A stretch of 9,891 bases of DNA from Acidobacteriota bacterium. GTDB lineage: Bacteria > Acidobacteriota > Terriglobia > UBA7540. The notes under the pieces were generated by a model that did not search any database, was not told the DNA's origin, and was given only the letters and a program-made list of their open reading frames with translations. How positions within the stretch are numbered: the stretch's first letter is position 1; each line of letters opens with the position of its first letter. Below are positions 1-7,406 of this stretch, piece by piece. The stretch spans positions 7,513 through 17,403 of the forward strand of contig PMYF01000272.1 of assembly GCA_003171295.1 (NCBI GenBank), in the 5' to 3' direction. A program made the translations under genes and the position numbers.

Positions 1-1673
1 GCAAGCACGGAGCCCGGATTACCACAGGTCATTGCCCGACGGTCGGCGACATTATCGAAATTGAGAATGCGGTATTGAACCTCAAAGCCGAGGCCGGGGT
101 TGTGTGGATAGCCGATGACAGGTTCCCCCGGGAAATGGCCGTGGAGCTGTTGGAGCCAAAAGAAATCTGGGGCATCAAGTTCGCGCCGCTTGACTCGGCG
201 GGGACGGAGCTGTCTGACACGTCAGGGCAGTGGCCGGGAAATAAGGCTGCCGGGCCCTTCCCGGAGAGAGCGGGGCGATCGTCGAATCCCAGCCAACCCA
301 CCCCGGCCGACCACGGCAAGTCCTCTTTGCCGCCTGCTGGGGTCAAAGAGCGGACTGAGACAGCGGGAGAGGCTGGCGCTGCGGCCGCGCGGGCGGAAGG
401 GGAGAACATGGAGATTTCGGTGGGGCTGCCTGGGATCGAATTGCAGGCACTGGCCAAGCTGGAGGAATCCCTGACTCGTCTGGAAGGGAACGAGAAGAAG
501 GCGGCGGCCCTCGAGCGGCATCTCAAAACCATGCAGGATTGCTTGCGCACCTCGCGGGCCGAACTCGATGAACTGCTATCGAAATTCCAGGACCTTCAAT
601 TGGCCTGGCAAAGCGAAGTGGACCGAGCGCAAGGCAGCATTCGAGACGCACTCGACAAGGTTTCCCAGCATGCGGCTCAGGATTTCAACCAGACCCTGCA
701 GAAGAAGGGAGAAGCTGTCTCCGCCCACGTGGCGGAGGGCATCCGCAAGCGGTTCGAACAGGAAGCCGCCGCCCTGCTCGGTAACCTTACGAAACAGGCG
801 ACCGGCCGCTTGTCCCAGTTGAAGCAAGACTGTCTCACCGGAGCACGGCCGGAATTCGCGGGTTTGACGGAACAGGCCAAATCCCATTTGGTGCGGTCAG
901 TTCAGGAGCAGACCCAAGCGGCGGCGCGAGCGGCGGAAGGGTCTCTGACCCGAAGCTTGGAAACCTGGCGCGGTCAAATTGCGAAAGAGGGGGCCGAGGC
1001 AGTTCAAAAAGCCCAACAGATTTTCAGACATCGCGGGGGTCTGGCCGCGGAGCAGTCGGAAGCCCGTTTGAGGGCCGCTTGCGCGGAGATTGAGGAGACG
1101 CTTCGGACTTCCTCGACGGAACAGGGGAAGAGGCTTCTGGCAGCTTCCAATCGGGCTCAGGGGGAGCTGCAGGAGCAGGCTAGAACCCTGGTGGTAGGCG
1201 CGCGGGCCGACCTCGCACATAACCTTGTCCAGTTCAAGAAAAAAGGCGCGGATGCCGTGCTGCGGCATCTCCAGATAAGTACGAAGGATTTACTAGAGGT
1301 TTCGACCCAGCAGCTTCACAAGCACGCCGAACACTCTCTCGATCTGGTACGAGAGGAGCTCAAGGCAGTGGGCGCCGACGTGAGGGACGACCTCAACCAA
1401 CAAGCCGCACGCGGTGCGCAGGAAACGCTGGCCAACCTCACTCGGAAGGCGCAAGAGGTGGCGCGCGAGTACGGGGCCCAGTTGGAAAACCGCCTGCAGG
1501 AATTCCGGCGGAGCAGTGAGCAATTGACTGCTTTGACCAGTTCCAGCCTCGATGCCAGTTTCCAGCCTGAGCACCCGGTGGGGACTTCGCAAGATCTCAC
1601 GAGCCAACCAACCGACTTGAGTCCCCCCCCGCCGGAGCGCGCGCCGGGTGGGGCCGCAGCTCGGAAAATGTGA
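1..1673 (+). CDS. PilZ-like domain fused to a long helical (coiled-coil) region, 5' partial
   Basis: The reading frame is open from the left edge, so the true start lies outside the window; 556 residues are visible. A TTG at 75 could be read as a start but would cut through the middle of a domain. Visible residues 1-59 are the C-terminal part of a PilZ-like domain: it opens with KHGARI and closes with IWGIKFAP, the same two signatures as in the genes at 1908-2753 and 3135-3473. Residues of about 60-140 are a Pro/Gly/Ala/Ser-rich linker. From about 142 (LPGIELQALAKLEESL) to about 510 the chain is almost all helix-forming Ala, Glu, Gln, Lys, Arg and Leu, resembling long coiled-coil or receptor-signalling helices. 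The tail is proline-rich (SPPPPERAPG). No membrane segment is visible in this part. Function is unknown; a scaffold or signalling role is inference. A run of eight C (1623-1630) sits just before the stop. Confidence 0.8.
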   Translation, partial: KHGARITTGHCPTVGDIIEIENAVLNLKAEAGVVWIADDRFPREMAVELLEPKEIWGIKFAPLDSAGTELSDTSGQWPGNKAAGPFPERAGRSSNPSQPTPADHGKSSLPPAGVKERTETAGEAGAAAARAEGENMEISVGLPGIELQALAKLEESLTRLEGNEKKAAALERHLKTMQDCLRTSRAELDELLSKFQDLQLAWQSEVDRAQGSIRDALDKVSQHAAQDFNQTLQKKGEAVSAHVAEGIRKRFEQEAAALLGNLTKQATGRLSQLKQDCLTGARPEFAGLTEQAKSHLVRSVQEQTQAAARAAEGSLTRSLETWRGQIAKEGAEAVQKAQQIFRHRGGLAAEQSEARLRAACAEIEETLRTSSTEQGKRLLAASNRAQGELQEQARTLVVGARADLAHNLVQFKKKGADAVLRHLQISTKDLLEVSTQQLHKHAEHSLDLVREELKAVGADVRDDLNQQAARGAQETLANLTRKAQEVAREYGAQLENRLQEFRRSSEQLTALTSSSLDASFQPEHPVGTSQDLTSQPTDLSPPPPERAPGGAAARKM

Positions 1674-1907
1674 CCCTGCCGGGTCCGCAGCGAGGTCGAT
1701 ACCTTTGGGTCCCTCGGCCGGCATCTTGAAGAAGGCGTCCCGTCCCCTGCCTTCCGAAAGAAGGAGTTCGGCCTGCGCCGGATTCCCGCCGGCGCGGGAG
1801 CCTGTCCCCCTGTTCTAGGGCGCGATGATCCAGAGGAATCGAAGCCGCCGACCCGACGGCCAGGTTCCTGCAACACGCTCTACATCCGGGTGGGGGGGGA
1901 AGCGAGT
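1674..1907. other. Convergent intergenic region with hairpin
   Basis: This 234-base gap separates two convergent genes, so it should hold transcription ends for both. It contains a perfect 7-bp GC stem with a 7-base loop (1775-1781 / 1789-1795, GCGCCGG and its complement) and a small 5-bp stem (1750-1754 / 1760-1764). Neither is followed by a T-run on either strand, so an intrinsic terminator is not proven. A run of eight G is found at 1892-1899. No gene is supported here. Confidence 0.5.
1775..1795. terminator. GC-rich hairpin between convergent genes, possible bidirectional terminator
   Basis: GCGCCGG at 1775-1781 pairs with CCGGCGC at 1789-1795 around the loop ATTCCCG. The position between two convergent genes fits a shared terminator. 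It lacks a U-tract in either direction, so the role is uncertain. Confidence 0.3.
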
Positions 1908-2753
1908 TCAGGAAGGTTCGTCCAGGTGAATTCCGTACATAACTCGATTCGTCCCTTGCAGCTCCTGGCGTCTAACGACACGCCCCGAAAATTCGGTTTC
2001 GCTGCCCGGTCCGGTGTATCCGACCGTGAGTCGAATCACATCTCCCACCTTCATCTTGGATTCTGAGGTGAAGGAGACGCCGGTCTTCGAAAGGTTTTCC
2101 GTTTCGGCTAGTTCTTCCCGTCCATCCTCCCAGCGAACGCGGACAGGCAGTCTGACCCTGAGACGCTTGGCTTTTCGCTTCTCGATGCCACCTTGGGATG
2201 AAGGCGGCCGGTAGGGTGGCGGGGTCTTAAGCGGGAGATCCTCGTCGGAGTCAACATAACCGTATCTCCAGCTTGTTGACGCTCCACACCGCACACAGGC
2301 GCGTTTAAGGGAGGGGTGGCGCCCCAGCGTACGGTACTGGTCCAGGGTCAATCGCGCCAATTCGCGCGACCTGCATTCCTGACATTCAAGCAAAGCCTCA
2401 ATGCCCTCCGGTTCTGCCGGGGAAGCAGGGAGGGGTATGGCCGGGAAATGGATTCCCCAAAAGCCCGGCCCAGGATGAAGGCATTCCACGGCCCACTCGG
2501 CCTCCTCACTGAGTGATTTACTCACGCGGCGCATGACCTGGAAGGGACAGTTCTTATGGCTCCGCAGGTTGGTGATGATCAAGCGGTTGCCAGGAGACGG
2601 CGTATGTTTCAAGACGATCTGGGCCCCGTGGCCATCGACCATGACCGTGACGGTCTCTTCTTCGAAAGGCTGTCCGTCGCTTCCGGTCCCTTTGACCTTG
2701 ATGGGGACCTTGAGTAATACGCGCGATGTGCGACGATGAGGTTGCTCACCCAT
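1908..2753 (-). CDS. Tandem PilZ-domain protein with central four-cysteine zinc-ribbon-like module
   Basis: The protein has 281 residues and is soluble, with no signal peptide or membrane segment. Residues 7-104 form a degenerate PilZ-like domain: basic RRTSR (R7, R11), a DGHGA turn at 40-44, and a closing FWGIHFP at 98-104. Residues 121-160 hold two CxxC pairs (C124/C127 and C153/C156), the spacing expected of a zinc ribbon. A proline-rich linker (about 173-185) leads to a second PilZ domain, residues 192-279. This one has the full cyclic-di-GMP signature: RLRVR (RxxxR, 197-201) and NLSKTG (NxSxxG, 220-225). By family knowledge the C-terminal domain should bind cyclic di-GMP; whether the N-terminal domain does is doubtful, because aligned on its glycine it has D in place of Ser and a hydrophobic residue in place of Asp/Asn. 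Start: the ATG at 2751-2753 has no clear Shine-Dalgarno sequence. The gene is divergent from 3135-3473. The output partner is unknown. Confidence 0.85.
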   Translation of the reverse strand: MGEQPHRRTSRVLLKVPIKVKGTGSDGQPFEEETVTVMVDGHGAQIVLKHTPSPGNRLIITNLRSHKNCPFQVMRRVSKSLSEEAEWAVECLHPGPGFWGIHFPAIPLPASPAEPEGIEALLECQECRSRELARLTLDQYRTLGRHPSLKRACVRCGASTSWRYGYVDSDEDLPLKTPPPYRPPSSQGGIEKRKAKRLRVRLPVRVRWEDGREELAETENLSKTGVSFTSESKMKVGDVIRLTVGYTGPGSETEFSGRVVRRQELQGTNRVMYGIHLDEPS

Positions 2754-2766
2754 CAGGAATGTAGCG

Positions 2767-2795
2767 GTTTTATCACATTTACAGTTTCATGTCCA
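2767..2795 (-). promoter_or_regulatory. Weak sigma70-like promoter candidate for the tandem PilZ gene
   Basis: Read on the minus strand, TGGACA (2790-2795, 5 of 6 to TTGACA) is separated by 17 bases from TAAAAC (2767-2772, 4 of 6 to TATAAT). Only 13 bases lie between the -10 and the ATG, so the transcript would have almost no leader. That would fit the missing Shine-Dalgarno sequence but is speculative. Confidence 0.25.
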
Positions 2796-3037
2796 TACGG
2801 CCCAAGACCCCCTGCCCTTGACACATTCCCCACATGGCCGCGTCAAGCTGGATCAGAGGCGCTCCCTCTGAGGGTCACTGGCCCGCGCCTGGGGTTCGCC
2901 CCGAGTCCCGGCCGGAGGGGAGCGCGCCCGCCGTGACTATGGACCAACCGCGGGGTGCACGGTCTTGCCGCGGTGAACGCCCCCACCGCTCTCGGAGGGC
3001 AGCCGCAGCCCCGGGAGGTGCGGACGAAGTGGGCCCG

Positions 3038-3066
3038 ATGACAGTAAAGGAATACTGCGCTATGAT
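3038..3066 (+). promoter_or_regulatory. Sigma70-like promoter of the small PilZ-like gene
   Basis: A -35 box ATGACA (3038-3043, 5 of 6) and a -10 box TATGAT (3061-3066, 5 of 6) are separated by exactly 17 bases. Transcription would begin near 3073 and give a leader of about 60 bases. It is one of the two best promoter matches in the window and faces the gene directly. Confidence 0.6.
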
Positions 3067-3122
3067 ATGCCAACGATACGGCGTGGGACAGTACCGCCAT
3101 AACTTTGTGGAAGTCCCAGTTT

Positions 3123-3128
3123 AAAGGA
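3123..3128 (+). promoter_or_regulatory. Shine-Dalgarno site deciding the start of the small PilZ-like gene
   Basis: AAAGGA lies 6 bases before the ATG at 3135. A TTG at 3105 in the same frame has no such site, so the ATG is preferred. Confidence 0.65.
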
Positions 3129-3134
3129 CGCATC

Positions 3135-3473
3135 ATGGTTGCTGACACTCCGGCCAATCACCGTCGAAGCACCCGTCTCACTATTGCTATCCCCATTTTC
3201 ATTTCGGGTACGGACGCCTTGGGGAAGGAATTCCGAGAAAGCGCGCACACGCTCGTGGTGAACAAACACGGAGCTAAGATTGTGACGGTTCATCAACTGG
3301 CCATCGGGGCGGAAATCATGATCGAAAATCCGGCCGTGGGGGGCGCCGCGAAGGCGATCGTGCTGGCGCTGGGCGCCCCGAACGGCCCCGCTGACCTCCC
3401 GGAGGTGATCGTGCAATTGTATGAGGCGCGGAACATCTGGGGCATTGAATTCCCTCCCACGGACTGGGACTAG
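3135..3473 (+). CDS. Small stand-alone PilZ-like protein
   Basis: The protein has 112 residues and the size of a single PilZ beta-barrel. It opens with a basic stretch RRSTR (R10, R14; RxxxR-like), followed by a hydrophobic strand LTIAIPIFI. The NKHGAKI turn is at 43-49, and it closes with NIWGIEFPP (100-108), matching the end of the PilZ-like parts of the two neighbouring genes. The canonical second motif (D/N)xSxxG is not intact: counted back from G46, Asn43 stands where Ser is expected. Binding of cyclic di-GMP is therefore uncertain; a structural or protein-binding role is equally possible. It has its own promoter (3038-3066) and Shine-Dalgarno site and is likely monocistronic. Identification as a PilZ relative rests on these motifs and on similarity to the neighbours, so it is good but not certain. 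Confidence 0.75.
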   Translation: MVADTPANHRRSTRLTIAIPIFISGTDALGKEFRESAHTLVVNKHGAKIVTVHQLAIGAEIMIENPAVGGAAKAIVLALGAPNGPADLPEVIVQLYEARNIWGIEFPPTDWD

Positions 3474-3514
3474 GAGTTCACGGTTGCGTAGGCGAAACCG
3501 CAACGGGGATCGCT

Positions 3515-3527
3515 GCGACTGAGTCGC
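3515..3527. repeat. Perfect 6+1+6 inverted repeat
   Basis: GCGACT, a single G, then AGTCGC. It is the size of a dimeric regulator's half-sites or a tiny hairpin. It lies about 200 bases before the receptor promoter, so an operator role is only a possibility. Confidence 0.3.
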
Positions 3528-3719
3528 CGTTCGTTAGCGCGGATTTCTAACCATTCTCTGGAACCCGAGGCAACACCGCGTCCGAGTGTCGCCATCAAGG
3601 CCGGTAATGGTTTGCGCGTTGTGCAGTTGAGGAGGGGCGGGGTGGCCGGGGAAGGTGAAGGCTGTGCCGGAAGCGCTGGGATTGAAGACTATTTATGGGG
3701 CTTGTAAGATTTATCACCG

Positions 3720-3746
3720 TTGACACCCCGAAGTAGCAAACATAAT
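3720..3746 (+). promoter_or_regulatory. Sigma70-like promoter candidate of the TonB-dependent receptor gene
   Basis: A perfect -35 box TTGACA (3720-3725) is followed after 15 bases by CATAAT (3741-3746, 5 of 6). An alternative -10, TAATAT (3743-3748, 4 of 6), gives the ideal 17-base spacing. The surrounding AT-rich patch stands out in a GC-rich window. The leader would be about 180 bases. Confidence 0.5.
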
Positions 3747-3915
3747 ATAGATGGATCGATGTGCGAGATCATCCACCCCGATATGGCAATATGTTGTCGC
3801 CCGACAATTATGCCGGCCTTATGGGTCACAGCCCACCCCTAAAGCCTCTGGTCAATTTGTAAGCGGGTTTTCCTTCAACGGTCGCAGGGCTGCAAGCGAA
3901 GCCCCGGCAGATTCC

Positions 3916-3924
3916 AAAGGAGGT
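3916..3924 (+). promoter_or_regulatory. Strong Shine-Dalgarno site deciding the GTG start of the receptor
   Basis: AAAGGAGGT is a nearly full complement of the 16S anti-Shine-Dalgarno sequence, 7 bases before GTG at 3932. It fixes a GTG start, directly followed by a signal peptide. Confidence 0.85.
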
Positions 3925-3931
3925 CACCAAA

Positions 3932-6900
3932 GTGGTTTCACCGAGAAAGCTTGTAGCGGTATTCTTTGCGGCGTCGCTCCTGCTCATTTCGCTGGGGAGC
4001 GCGGCGTTTGGACAAGCTGTTTCAGGGAGCATTTTTGGTACGGTCACTGACCCTACCGGAGCTGTAGTCCCCGGCGTTACCGTGGCCATCCGCGATTTGG
4101 ACCGCGGTGTCGATTACCATGTGCAGACAATTTCGGATGGCAACTACATTCAGACGCACCTCCTGGCAGGGCACTACCGCGTCACGATTGAGCCGCCGGG
4201 CTTCCAGACGTTTGTGGCCGAAGCGGACGTCCAAGTAGATGCCTCCACGCGTGTCGACGCCCATCTGGTGATCGGCAAAGCCAGCAGCACCATGAATGTC
4301 ACCAGTGAAACTCCCCTGCTTAAGACGGACCGCGCCGAGTTGAGTGACACACTCTCCGCCAATCAGTTGGCAAGCCTTCCGGTTTTGGGCCGTAACATGA
4401 CGTCACTCATGCTGGTCATGCCGGGGGCATTCGCAGATAGTTTTCAGGTTGCCTCGAGTGAGAATCCGCAGGCCGGTCTGCAGGTGGACTTTAACGGCCA
4501 GAGTTTTACCGCCAATGGATTCCTGCTGGATGGCACGACCAACCAGAACCCCTTGCTGGCGATCGCCATCATTAACCCCAACATGGACTCGCTTCAGGAA
4601 CTCAAGGTGACTACCAGCAACTACGACGCTGAGTTCGGCTCCGTTTCCGGAGCTCTCATGCAAGCGACGACGAAGTCCGGGACCAATCAGTTGCACGGCA
4701 CCGGTTTCGAGTACCTTCGCAACAATATCTTCAACTCCGCCAACCCCTTTACCCAGGCGAACCCGCCCATCCGGTGGAATCAGTTCGGCGGATCGCTGGG
4801 AGGGCCGATCATTAAGAACAAGCTTTTCATCTTTGGCGATTACCAGGGATCGCGCCAGCGGAACGGCGCCAACACGATCACCACGGTGCCCACCACGGCC
4901 GAGCGCAGCGGCAATCTGCAAGCTCTGCTGGGAAGCTACATTTGCGCCGATGGGTCGGTTTCCACCACCGCCTGCGGAAGCCCATTAATGGTGCCCACCA
5001 CGGAGGGCGGCTCGGTGGCGGCGCAGGGGGGCATGGTGTTTGACCCTACTACTGGAGATCAGAATGGAAACGGTCGGAAGGCCATTACCACCAACGGCCA
5101 GGTGAATGTGATCCCCGTTCCGCAACCTTTAACCAATATCATGGCCTATCTCCCGTCGCCCAATCTTGGCGCCCCGGGGGCGATCTATAACAATTACCTC
5201 GCTTCGGGCTCCGAGATTTTCGATACCGATCAGCCTGACGTTCGCTTGGACTACAACATCTCCGAGAAAGCCAGCTTCTTCGCCCGCTACTCCCTGGCTG
5301 ACTTCACCATTGAAGCACCTGCGGCTTTTGGAACCGTGGCGGGCGGCCCCGCCCTGGGGGGGCTCAATTTCGCCGGCCAATCACTGGACCGAAACCAGAG
5401 CCTGGCACTGGGACTCACTTACACGTTCAGCCCCACGTTGGTGGGGGAGGTTCGTTTCGGGACCTTCCGTTACCGGATCCGCGTGGAACCCTTCGGCGTG
5501 GGTACCACTCCGGCCACGCAGGCGGGATTGCCCGGTCTGAACCTGGGAACCACCGAAACCAGCGGCATGCCGGCCTTCTACATCAACGGCAACGGTGGGT
5601 TTGATTTCGGATACGCGCTGGGAGTGAACGCCTGCAATTGCCCGCTGAAGGAGACCGAGAACCAATTCGACTGGATCACGAACTGGACCAAGGAACACGG
5701 CAACCACACCATCAAGTGGGGCGCGGAGATTCCTCGCGATGAGCAGCAGCGCGTTCCCAGCGACGAACACCGCTCCGGTGAAATCGCCTTCTCGGATGCA
5801 ATTACCGGCAACGCCACGGTCGACGCGCTCGCCAACGGCAATGCTACCACTGGGGCCGGCCTGGCTTCCTTCCTGCTCGGCCAACCCGCGTCTTTTGGGC
5901 GCTATTTCACCGGAATCGGCTTATATCCCGGCCTGCGCGAGACGCGCATCTTCCTCTACGCGCAAGACACCTGGCGCGTCACGCGCAAGCTGACCCTGGA
6001 TTACGGGGTGCGTTGGGAGAATTACCTGCCGCAAGGCGCCGCCAAGCCCGGAGGCGCCGGCAGCTTCGATCCGACCACCGGGAATGTGCTGGTCGCCGGT
6101 TTGGGGTCCAATTCCCTTAGTCTGGGTGTGAAACCCTACAACAAGGGATTCACGCCGCGCCTGGGCATTGCCTACCAGGTGAAGACCCACACCGTCGTCC
6201 GCGCGGGCTACGGCTGGAGCTTTACGCCCGCCGGATACGGCTCGATTTTCGGGCAAGGGCTTGAATACAATCCTCCCATTCTCAATGGGCAGACAATACC
6301 TCAAGCGAATCCCTATAGCCCGGATTTCAACCTGCTGGCGGGTCCCCCCCTGCCGGTCAATCCGCCCATCGGATCGAATGGCGAGTATCCCCTTCCGGAC
6401 GGCATCAGCGTCTACAACTGGTTCTGGCCGCTGAATCACTACCGGATCCCCATGGCCTACTTCTGGAACGCTACCGTCCAGCACCAGTTCTCCAGCGGCC
6501 TCACCTTCCAGGTAGCTTACGTCGGCAACGTGGGACGGCATTTGTACGCCAACCCCAACATCAACCAGGCGGTGCCAGGTCCTGGTGACTTCGACCCGCG
6601 TCGACCATTCTATAAGTTCGGCCTGGAACAGGGGATCTACTATACGTGTAATTGCAGCACCAGCAACTATAATGGTCTGCAGGTCAAGCTGGAGAAACAC
6701 GCGTCCCACGGCCTCGATTTCACGCTCAACTATACTTACTCGAAGGCCATGGGCATCAGCAGCTTCGGCGGTGGCGGTTTTGACGACAACTACGACTGGA
6801 AGAACTCCTATGGTCCTTTGGGATTCAATTCCACTCACGCCCTCACGCTCACCAATGTCTGGCAGATTCCCTACGGCCACGGCAAGCGATGGGGATCCTC

Positions 6901-7372
6901 CAACAGCAAGGCCCTGGATATGATCCTGGGGGGTTGGAGTCTGGACGGCATAACGACGCTCGACTCTGGACATCCCTTCTCGCCCACGGTTTCGAACACG
7001 GCCTCGGTCAACGCCGACTTCAACGGCGTTCGGGCCGATAAGATTGGCGATCCACACGTCGCGAATCAAAGCACCGCGGAGTGGTTCAACCCGTCCGCCT
7101 ACAGCGATCCGCAGCAACCCTACCGTGACGGTACGGCTTCCCAGAACTCCCTGTGGGGACCCGCGATGTATGTCGTTAACCTCGCACTGGCCAAGACGTT
7201 CGTCATTCGCGAAGGCAAGACGCTGGAGTTCCGCTGGGAGAACTTCAACGCGTTCAACATTGATAACTACGGGCAACCCGCCAACACCATCGACGTATCG
7301 GGCGCCGGTCAGATCACCTATAGCGCGACGCCGATGCGCCAGATGCAGTTCGGACTGCACTTCCGCTTCTAG
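3932..7372 (+). CDS. TonB-dependent receptor, Oar-like, with carboxypeptidase-regulatory-like N-terminal domain
   Basis: The protein has 1,146 residues and is predicted to sit in the outer membrane, importing a large or scarce ligand with energy from TonB. A signal peptide (residues 1 to about 28: positive VSPRK, hydrophobic VAVFFAASLLLISLG, small residues before GQA) is followed by a beta-sandwich domain at about 33-115 (GTVTDPTGAVVPGVTV; LLAGHYRVTIEPPGF), as in carboxypeptidase-regulatory or Cna-B-like modules. The plug domain covers about 128-265 (LPVLGRN, FLLDGTTNQNP, TSNYDAEFGSVSGA). The rest alternates aromatic strands and Asn/Gly/Pro-rich loops as in a large beta-barrel, ending LHFRF with the C-terminal Phe typical of outer-membrane proteins. 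The length is normal for acidobacterial receptors of this type. No clear TonB box was recognised. Three close cysteine pairs (338/348, 568/570, 906/908) are notable for an outer-membrane protein. The substrate cannot be told from sequence; the secreted hydrolase downstream hints at a related substrate but is separated by a hairpin. Confidence 0.94.
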   Translation: MVSPRKLVAVFFAASLLLISLGSAAFGQAVSGSIFGTVTDPTGAVVPGVTVAIRDLDRGVDYHVQTISDGNYIQTHLLAGHYRVTIEPPGFQTFVAEADVQVDASTRVDAHLVIGKASSTMNVTSETPLLKTDRAELSDTLSANQLASLPVLGRNMTSLMLVMPGAFADSFQVASSENPQAGLQVDFNGQSFTANGFLLDGTTNQNPLLAIAIINPNMDSLQELKVTTSNYDAEFGSVSGALMQATTKSGTNQLHGTGFEYLRNNIFNSANPFTQANPPIRWNQFGGSLGGPIIKNKLFIFGDYQGSRQRNGANTITTVPTTAERSGNLQALLGSYICADGSVSTTACGSPLMVPTTEGGSVAAQGGMVFDPTTGDQNGNGRKAITTNGQVNVIPVPQPLTNIMAYLPSPNLGAPGAIYNNYLASGSEIFDTDQPDVRLDYNISEKASFFARYSLADFTIEAPAAFGTVAGGPALGGLNFAGQSLDRNQSLALGLTYTFSPTLVGEVRFGTFRYRIRVEPFGVGTTPATQAGLPGLNLGTTETSGMPAFYINGNGGFDFGYALGVNACNCPLKETENQFDWITNWTKEHGNHTIKWGAEIPRDEQQRVPSDEHRSGEIAFSDAITGNATVDALANGNATTGAGLASFLLGQPASFGRYFTGIGLYPGLRETRIFLYAQDTWRVTRKLTLDYGVRWENYLPQGAAKPGGAGSFDPTTGNVLVAGLGSNSLSLGVKPYNKGFTPRLGIAYQVKTHTVVRAGYGWSFTPAGYGSIFGQGLEYNPPILNGQTIPQANPYSPDFNLLAGPPLPVNPPIGSNGEYPLPDGISVYNWFWPLNHYRIPMAYFWNATVQHQFSSGLTFQVAYVGNVGRHLYANPNINQAVPGPGDFDPRRPFYKFGLEQGIYYTCNCSTSNYNGLQVKLEKHASHGLDFTLNYTYSKAMGISSFGGGGFDDNYDWKNSYGPLGFNSTHALTLTNVWQIPYGHGKRWGSSNSKALDMILGGWSLDGITTLDSGHPFSPTVSNTASVNADFNGVRADKIGDPHVANQSTAEWFNPSAYSDPQQPYRDGTASQNSLWGPAMYVVNLALAKTFVIREGKTLEFRWENFNAFNIDNYGQPANTIDVSGAGQITYSATPMRQMQFGLHFRF

Positions 7373-7383
7373 CCATACGCGCG

Positions 7384-7406
7384 GGGGCGGGTCACTCGCC
7401 CGCCCC
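7384..7406 (+). terminator. GC hairpin after the receptor gene
   Basis: GGGGCGGG (7384-7391) pairs perfectly with CCCGCCCC (7399-7406) around a 7-base loop, 11 bases after the stop codon. The following bases are not T-rich, so it may attenuate or protect the 3' end of the mRNA rather than act as a classical intrinsic terminator. Confidence 0.45.

Larger units (their letters stand above)
2754..3134. other. Divergent intergenic region
   Basis: This 381-base gap lies between two divergently transcribed PilZ-like genes. The right end holds a good promoter for the plus-strand gene (3038-3066), and the left end a weaker candidate for the minus-strand gene (2767-2795). The central part (about 2850-3030) is very GC-rich, and open frames crossing it have no recognisable protein character. 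No RNA gene was recognised. Confidence 0.6.
3474..3931 (+). other. Long intergenic region and leader of the TonB-dependent receptor gene
   Basis: This 458-base stretch has no supported gene. Near its left end lie a 6-bp stem (3483-3488 / 3499-3504), which could mark the end of the PilZ-like transcript, and a perfect inverted repeat (3515-3520 / 3522-3527, GCGACT and complement around one G). A strong promoter candidate lies at 3720-3746, leaving a leader of about 180 bases with a small stem at 3887-3891 / 3900-3904. A 99-codon frame from 3751 overlaps the receptor start but has no protein character. Confidence 0.55.

Noticed and set aside
75..77. TTG start for the first gene
   Set aside because: The frame is open to the left edge, and the residues before it (KHGARI…) belong to the same PilZ-like domain, so the gene starts outside the window.
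2834..3157. Short genes on either strand in the divergent region
   Set aside because: These are GC-driven open frames rich in Arg, Pro, Gly and Ala with no motifs, covering the promoter of the small PilZ-like gene.
3751..4050. A 99-codon frame in the receptor leader as an upstream peptide gene
   Set aside because: No Shine-Dalgarno site and no protein character were seen, and it overlaps the receptor's signal-peptide codons.
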